Origin: Muribaculaceae bacterium
Lineage (GTDB): Bacteria > Bacteroidota > Bacteroidia > Bacteroidales > Muribaculaceae
Reading direction: 5' to 3'
DNA length: 17,075 nt
Assembly (NCBI GenBank): GCA_029056365.1
Contig: JAIDBM010000240.1
Span: 1-17,075, forward strand
Positions 15,532-17,075 of the stretch are shown piece after piece. Made by a program: the position numbers and the translations under genes. The notes beneath the pieces were generated by a model. That model had not been told where the DNA came from, did no database searches, and saw only the letters and a program-made list of their open reading frames with translations. Positions within the stretch are counted from its first letter, which is position 1, and each line of letters starts with the position of its first letter.

Positions 15532-17075
15532 ATGGAATTTCAGGAAAACCAGACTCTCGACCTAAAGTCGATACGAAAAATTGAAACAGACAAAGGTATC
15601 AAAGATTTGGCTGTTTGTTGCGTCTCTTTTGCAAACTCGAGGGGCGGGAAACTCTATATCGGCTTTGAAGATAAAACTCACAAACCACTTCCTAATCAAA
15701 GTATCTCCCAGGAAAAACATAATGAGGCAATAAAACAATTGAGAAGTAATTGCTATAATGTCGCGCTGGAGTCATCAGAAATTCTCGAGACTGCTGATGG
15801 AGAGCAATACTTTATCATTAATGTGTCTCCCTCTGTAAAATCCTTTGCTTCAACAGCAGATGGCAGATATTACATTCGCGTTGGCGACCAGAATGTGCCT
15901 ATGCGAAGTGAAGATTTCCAACGTGTTGCTTACGAAAAGGAAGCATACCTTTGGGAGTCGGTAAAAACCAGATATACAATTGCCGATATTCCTGAAGGAC
16001 GCATTCATATTTTGTGCGAGGCGATTCGTTCTTCAAAAAGAGTGAGGGAACACATCAGGCAGATGAATGACCTTGAGATTTTAGAAAATTACATGCTTGC
16101 CGATGAGGGAAAGTTGACTAATCTGGGTGTGTTGTGGCTTGGAGATGCTCGCCAGCGCAACAGGCTAACATATCCCATAACGGTGCAATATATAGTCTAT
16201 GATACTCAGGAACAAAAAGTTAGAAAAGTCGATTGGCATGACAATACATTGAATCCCCAGCAGCTTCTTCTTGAAATCGAGGAAAAGGCGACTGAACTTA
16301 AATATTCATTTGATGTTCAAATAGGCTTGTTTAGGAAACCGATACGGCAATATAACGATAAGGTAATCCGTGAGCTTCTGATAAATGCTTTTGCTCACAA
16401 AAGCTATACTATCTCCGGGGATATCATTATTGCCGTATATCCCGATAGACTCGAAATATCTAATCCGGGTAGTTTCCCTTTGGGAGTGACAAAAGATAAT
16501 ATATTGCATCAGCGGATTCGTAGAAACCCCCATTTGATAAGATTGCTTAGTGACCTTTACCTGATGGAGGGTGAAGGTTCGGGTTATGACCTGATATACG
16601 AACTTAATGCAATGGATGCCAAGCGAATGCCTATTCCGGAATCAGACTTTAACAATGTAACCGTCACCCAATATTCCGCCATCTTGAATCAATCGCTGTT
16701 GCCGCTTTTCGACTTTGTAAATCGGAATTATCCAGTTCTGACACAGAAAAACCTTATTGCATTTGGATTAATAGCTATTAATGAAAAGATATCATCGACA
16801 GATTTATCTAAAATGCTTCAATTAACAGAGAATAGCCGTCTTAGAAGTTATGTAGATACTCTTGTCAATCTTGGTATAGTCTCTACACGAGGCGTGAAGA
16901 AAGGTACACAATATGTGGTAAATCCAAAATTAATAAATAGTGCACGCCTTAACGTCCTCACTACACTTAAAACTATTGAGCCACATCGTCTTAATGCTCT
17001 GATAGAGGAAGACTTGAGGCTGCACCCCAATAGTATGATTAGCGAAATAGCAACTCGGCTACCAGACGTGGAACG
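15532..17075 (+). CDS. AlbA_2 (Schlafen-like) protein with GHKL-type ATPase module, 3'-truncated
   Basis: Open for 514 codons with no stop before the window ends, so the C-terminus is missing. ATG 15532 is 3 nt after the methyltransferase stop. The N-terminal AlbA_2 domain (about 1-135) shows FANSRGGKLYIGFED at 33-47 and YYIRVGDQNVPM further on. A HATPase_c_4-like module follows: N-box E281-LLI-N285-AFA-H289, DRLEISNPG at 305-313, RRNPHLIRLL and a glycine-rich GEGSGYDL (347-354). A winged-helix-like segment lies at about 425-470 (SSTDLSKMLQL...VDTLVNLGIVSTRG). This is the layout of COG2865-type proteins, called transcriptional regulators or ATP-binding proteins, which often occur in restriction and defence loci. 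It could regulate the operon, sense infection, or act on nucleic acid as Schlafen domains do. I cannot decide. Base composition is AT-rich (17 of 60 G+C in 16741-16800). Confidence 0.87.
   Translation, partial: MEFQENQTLDLKSIRKIETDKGIKDLAVCCVSFANSRGGKLYIGFEDKTHKPLPNQSISQEKHNEAIKQLRSNCYNVALESSEILETADGEQYFIINVSPSVKSFASTADGRYYIRVGDQNVPMRSEDFQRVAYEKEAYLWESVKTRYTIADIPEGRIHILCEAIRSSKRVREHIRQMNDLEILENYMLADEGKLTNLGVLWLGDARQRNRLTYPITVQYIVYDTQEQKVRKVDWHDNTLNPQQLLLEIEEKATELKYSFDVQIGLFRKPIRQYNDKVIRELLINAFAHKSYTISGDIIIAVYPDRLEISNPGSFPLGVTKDNILHQRIRRNPHLIRLLSDLYLMEGEGSGYDLIYELNAMDAKRMPIPESDFNNVTVTQYSAILNQSLLPLFDFVNRNYPVLTQKNLIAFGLIAINEKISSTDLSKMLQLTENSRLRSYVDTLVNLGIVSTRGVKKGTQYVVNPKLINSARLNVLTTLKTIEPHRLNALIEEDLRLHPNSMISEIATRLPDVE

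Noticed and set aside
8391..17075. CRISPR array, tRNA or insertion sequence in the accessory part
   Set aside because: No regularly spaced repeats, no cloverleaf-like sequence and no transposase motif or terminal inverted repeats were seen.

Overview
The window comes from a Bacteroidales chromosome, most likely a Muribaculaceae- or Bacteroides-like gut bacterium. Three things point there: the DnaK sequence; a TAnnTTTG-type -7 promoter box (TATCTTTG at 8525-8532) with no obvious Shine-Dalgarno sequences; and a CarB that resembles the CPSase part of animal CAD more than E. coli CarB. Family and taxon statements rest on motif reading and memory of the families; no database search was possible. 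All genes are on the + strand.

Positions 1-8390 hold three housekeeping genes, each followed by a hairpin: the large subunit of carbamoyl-phosphate synthase (carB, 5' end cut by the window), an exported two-half M16 zinc peptidase, and the chaperone dnaK. They are GC-rich (38 of 60 G+C in 2641-2700). A -24/-12 (sigma-54-like) promoter candidate precedes dnaK. A tandem 19-nt repeat precedes the peptidase gene.

After the strong dnaK terminator (8353-8390) the character changes. Positions 8556-17075 form a tight operon of at least four genes: a 66-aa XRE-type repressor or controller; an 1133-aa protein with an N-terminal PLD-type nuclease site and a SNF2-like helicase; an 1122-aa Eco57I/PglX-like adenine methyltransferase; and an AlbA_2 (Schlafen-like) protein with a GHKL-type ATPase module, still open at the window end. 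Junctions are +2 nt, -1 nt (TAATG) and +3 nt. The promoter region carries a TAnnTTTG box and two ATTG/CAAT inverted repeats that could be the regulator's operators.

I read this operon as an anti-phage restriction-modification-like system. The methyltransferase would mark self DNA and hold the target-recognition domain. The PLD-SNF2 protein would translocate on and cut unmarked DNA. The XRE protein would time expression. The AlbA_2 protein is an accessory whose role I cannot assign. The layout resembles a type ISP restriction enzyme split over two chains with the nuclease replaced, and also the helicase-methylase pair of class 1 DISARM; genes beyond 17075 would decide. The presumed target-recognition part of the methyltransferase (about 14530-15410) is far more AT-rich than the rest of its gene, which suggests specificity-domain exchange.
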